DNA of 64,000 nt from Microbacterium testaceum (GTDB lineage Bacteria; Actinomycetota; Actinomycetes; Actinomycetales; Microbacteriaceae), in assembly GCF_003075375.1 (NCBI RefSeq), contig NZ_QDFT01000004.1:1-64000 (forward strand). Direction: 5' to 3'. Of this stretch, positions 63,676 through 64,000 are shown in pieces. The first letter of the stretch is position 1, and each line of letters opens with the position of its first letter. The notes under the pieces were generated by a model. That model had not been told where the DNA came from. It did no database searches and saw only the letters and a list, made by a program, of their open reading frames with translations. The position numbers and the translations under genes were made by a program.

Positions 63676-64000
63676 TCAGGCGGTGCGGGCCGCGCGGCGG
63701 GCGGCGAGCTCGTCGACCGCCTCGGGGGTGGCCTTCTCGAAGTCCACCAGCGTCGACTCGACCTCGCGCAGCACCTTGCCGACCGCGATGCCGAAGACGC
63801 CCTGACCGCGGCTGACGAGGTCGATGACCTCGTCGTTCGAGGTGCAGAGATAGACCGAGGCGCCGTCGCTCATGAGCGTCGTGCCCGCGAGGTCGCGGAT
63901 GCCGGCCGCACGCAGCTGGTCGACCGCGGTGCGGATCTGCTGCAGCGAGATGCCGGTGTCGAGGAGGCGCTTGACGAGCTTGAGCACCAGGATGTCGCGG
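63676..64000 (-). CDS. MerR family transcriptional regulator, N-terminus outside the window
   Basis: About 108 C-terminal residues are present; the DNA-binding HTH lies past the right edge. RDILVLKLVKRLLDTGISLQ is the MerR dimerisation-helix region, followed by IRTAVDQLRAAGIRDLAG and a small beta domain with MSDGASVYLCTSNDEVIDL. This part resembles, from memory, the mycobacterial regulator Rv1830 (ResR/McdR), which is linked to growth and division; that orthology is not proved here. An internal GTG at 63987 is not the real start, because the frame stays open to the edge. Confidence 0.75.
   Translation of the reverse strand, partial: RDILVLKLVKRLLDTGISLQQIRTAVDQLRAAGIRDLAGTTLMSDGASVYLCTSNDEVIDLVSRGQGVFGIAVGKVLREVESTLVDFEKATPEAVDELAARRAARTA

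Overview
The window reads as a chromosomal core region of a high-GC Gram-positive actinobacterium, most likely Microbacterium or a close Microbacteriaceae relative. This rests on the strongly GC-biased codon use, the actinobacterial respiratory set (diheme QcrC, three-helix QcrA, long QcrB, CtaF), a dcw cluster running into yggS-sepF-yggT-divIVA, a PASTA kinase beside an Rv2175c-type protein, and a class II DAHP synthase. No rRNA, tRNA, CRISPR array, prophage or insertion sequence was seen.

Layout. 1-6.8 kb: a FUSC membrane protein cut by the left edge, a LON-substrate-domain protein, a PEP-mutase-like/NAD(P)-binding gene pair, a YchJ-like protein, a 5'-3' exonuclease, and a PHP-domain gene overlapping trpD. 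6.9-17.4 kb: the aerobic respiratory supercomplex, with ctaE-qcrC-qcrA-qcrB rightward and ctaC-ctaD-ctaF (plus a PP2C phosphatase) leftward; between them a rhodanese and a proline iminopeptidase, and beyond them erpA. 17.4-27.5 kb: M20 dipeptidase, DUF3043 protein, the hisD-nrdR-pyrD operon, an odd His-rich membrane protein, and dnaE. 27.6-45.6 kb: one long leftward division and wall cluster, mraZ-rsmH-ftsL-ftsI-murF-mraY-murD-ftsW-murG-murC-ftsQ-ftsZ-yggS-sepF-yggT-divIVA-lspA-rluD. murE is missing from its usual place between ftsI and murF. 45.9-53.3 kb: DUF3040 protein, polyprenyl synthase, Rv2175c-like protein, LysM protein, PASTA kinase, aroG, plsC, an order resembling M. tuberculosis Rv2173-Rv2182c. 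53.3-64 kb: ROK glucokinase, long-chain acyl-CoA ligase, def with a giant MinD-like protein, pyruvate carboxylase, ParA, and the C-terminal part of a MerR regulator cut by the right edge.

How the parts work together. CtaE/C/D/F with QcrC/A/B build the bcc-aa3 supercomplex. The central cluster makes lipid II, polymerises and cross-links it, and assembles the divisome (FtsZ, SepF, FtsQ, FtsL, FtsI, FtsW) with polar growth through DivIVA. The PASTA kinase and Rv2175c-like protein beside it are the likely signalling arm.

Signals beyond the genes. (i) The heptamer GGATGCC, in both orientations and in coding and non-coding DNA, appears about 90 times by eye, several-fold above base-composition expectation. 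(ii) Many genes have a TANNNT -10 hexamer exactly 6 nt before an ATG or GTG, which implies leaderless mRNAs. (iii) Three GTGGRG repeats at 10-bp spacing upstream of mraZ form a clear MraZ box. (iv) Two unrelated proteins carry pentapeptide-periodic His repeats. (v) Two 49-bp direct repeats, with a GGATGCC palindrome complete in one copy, lie upstream of the MerR gene's 3' end.
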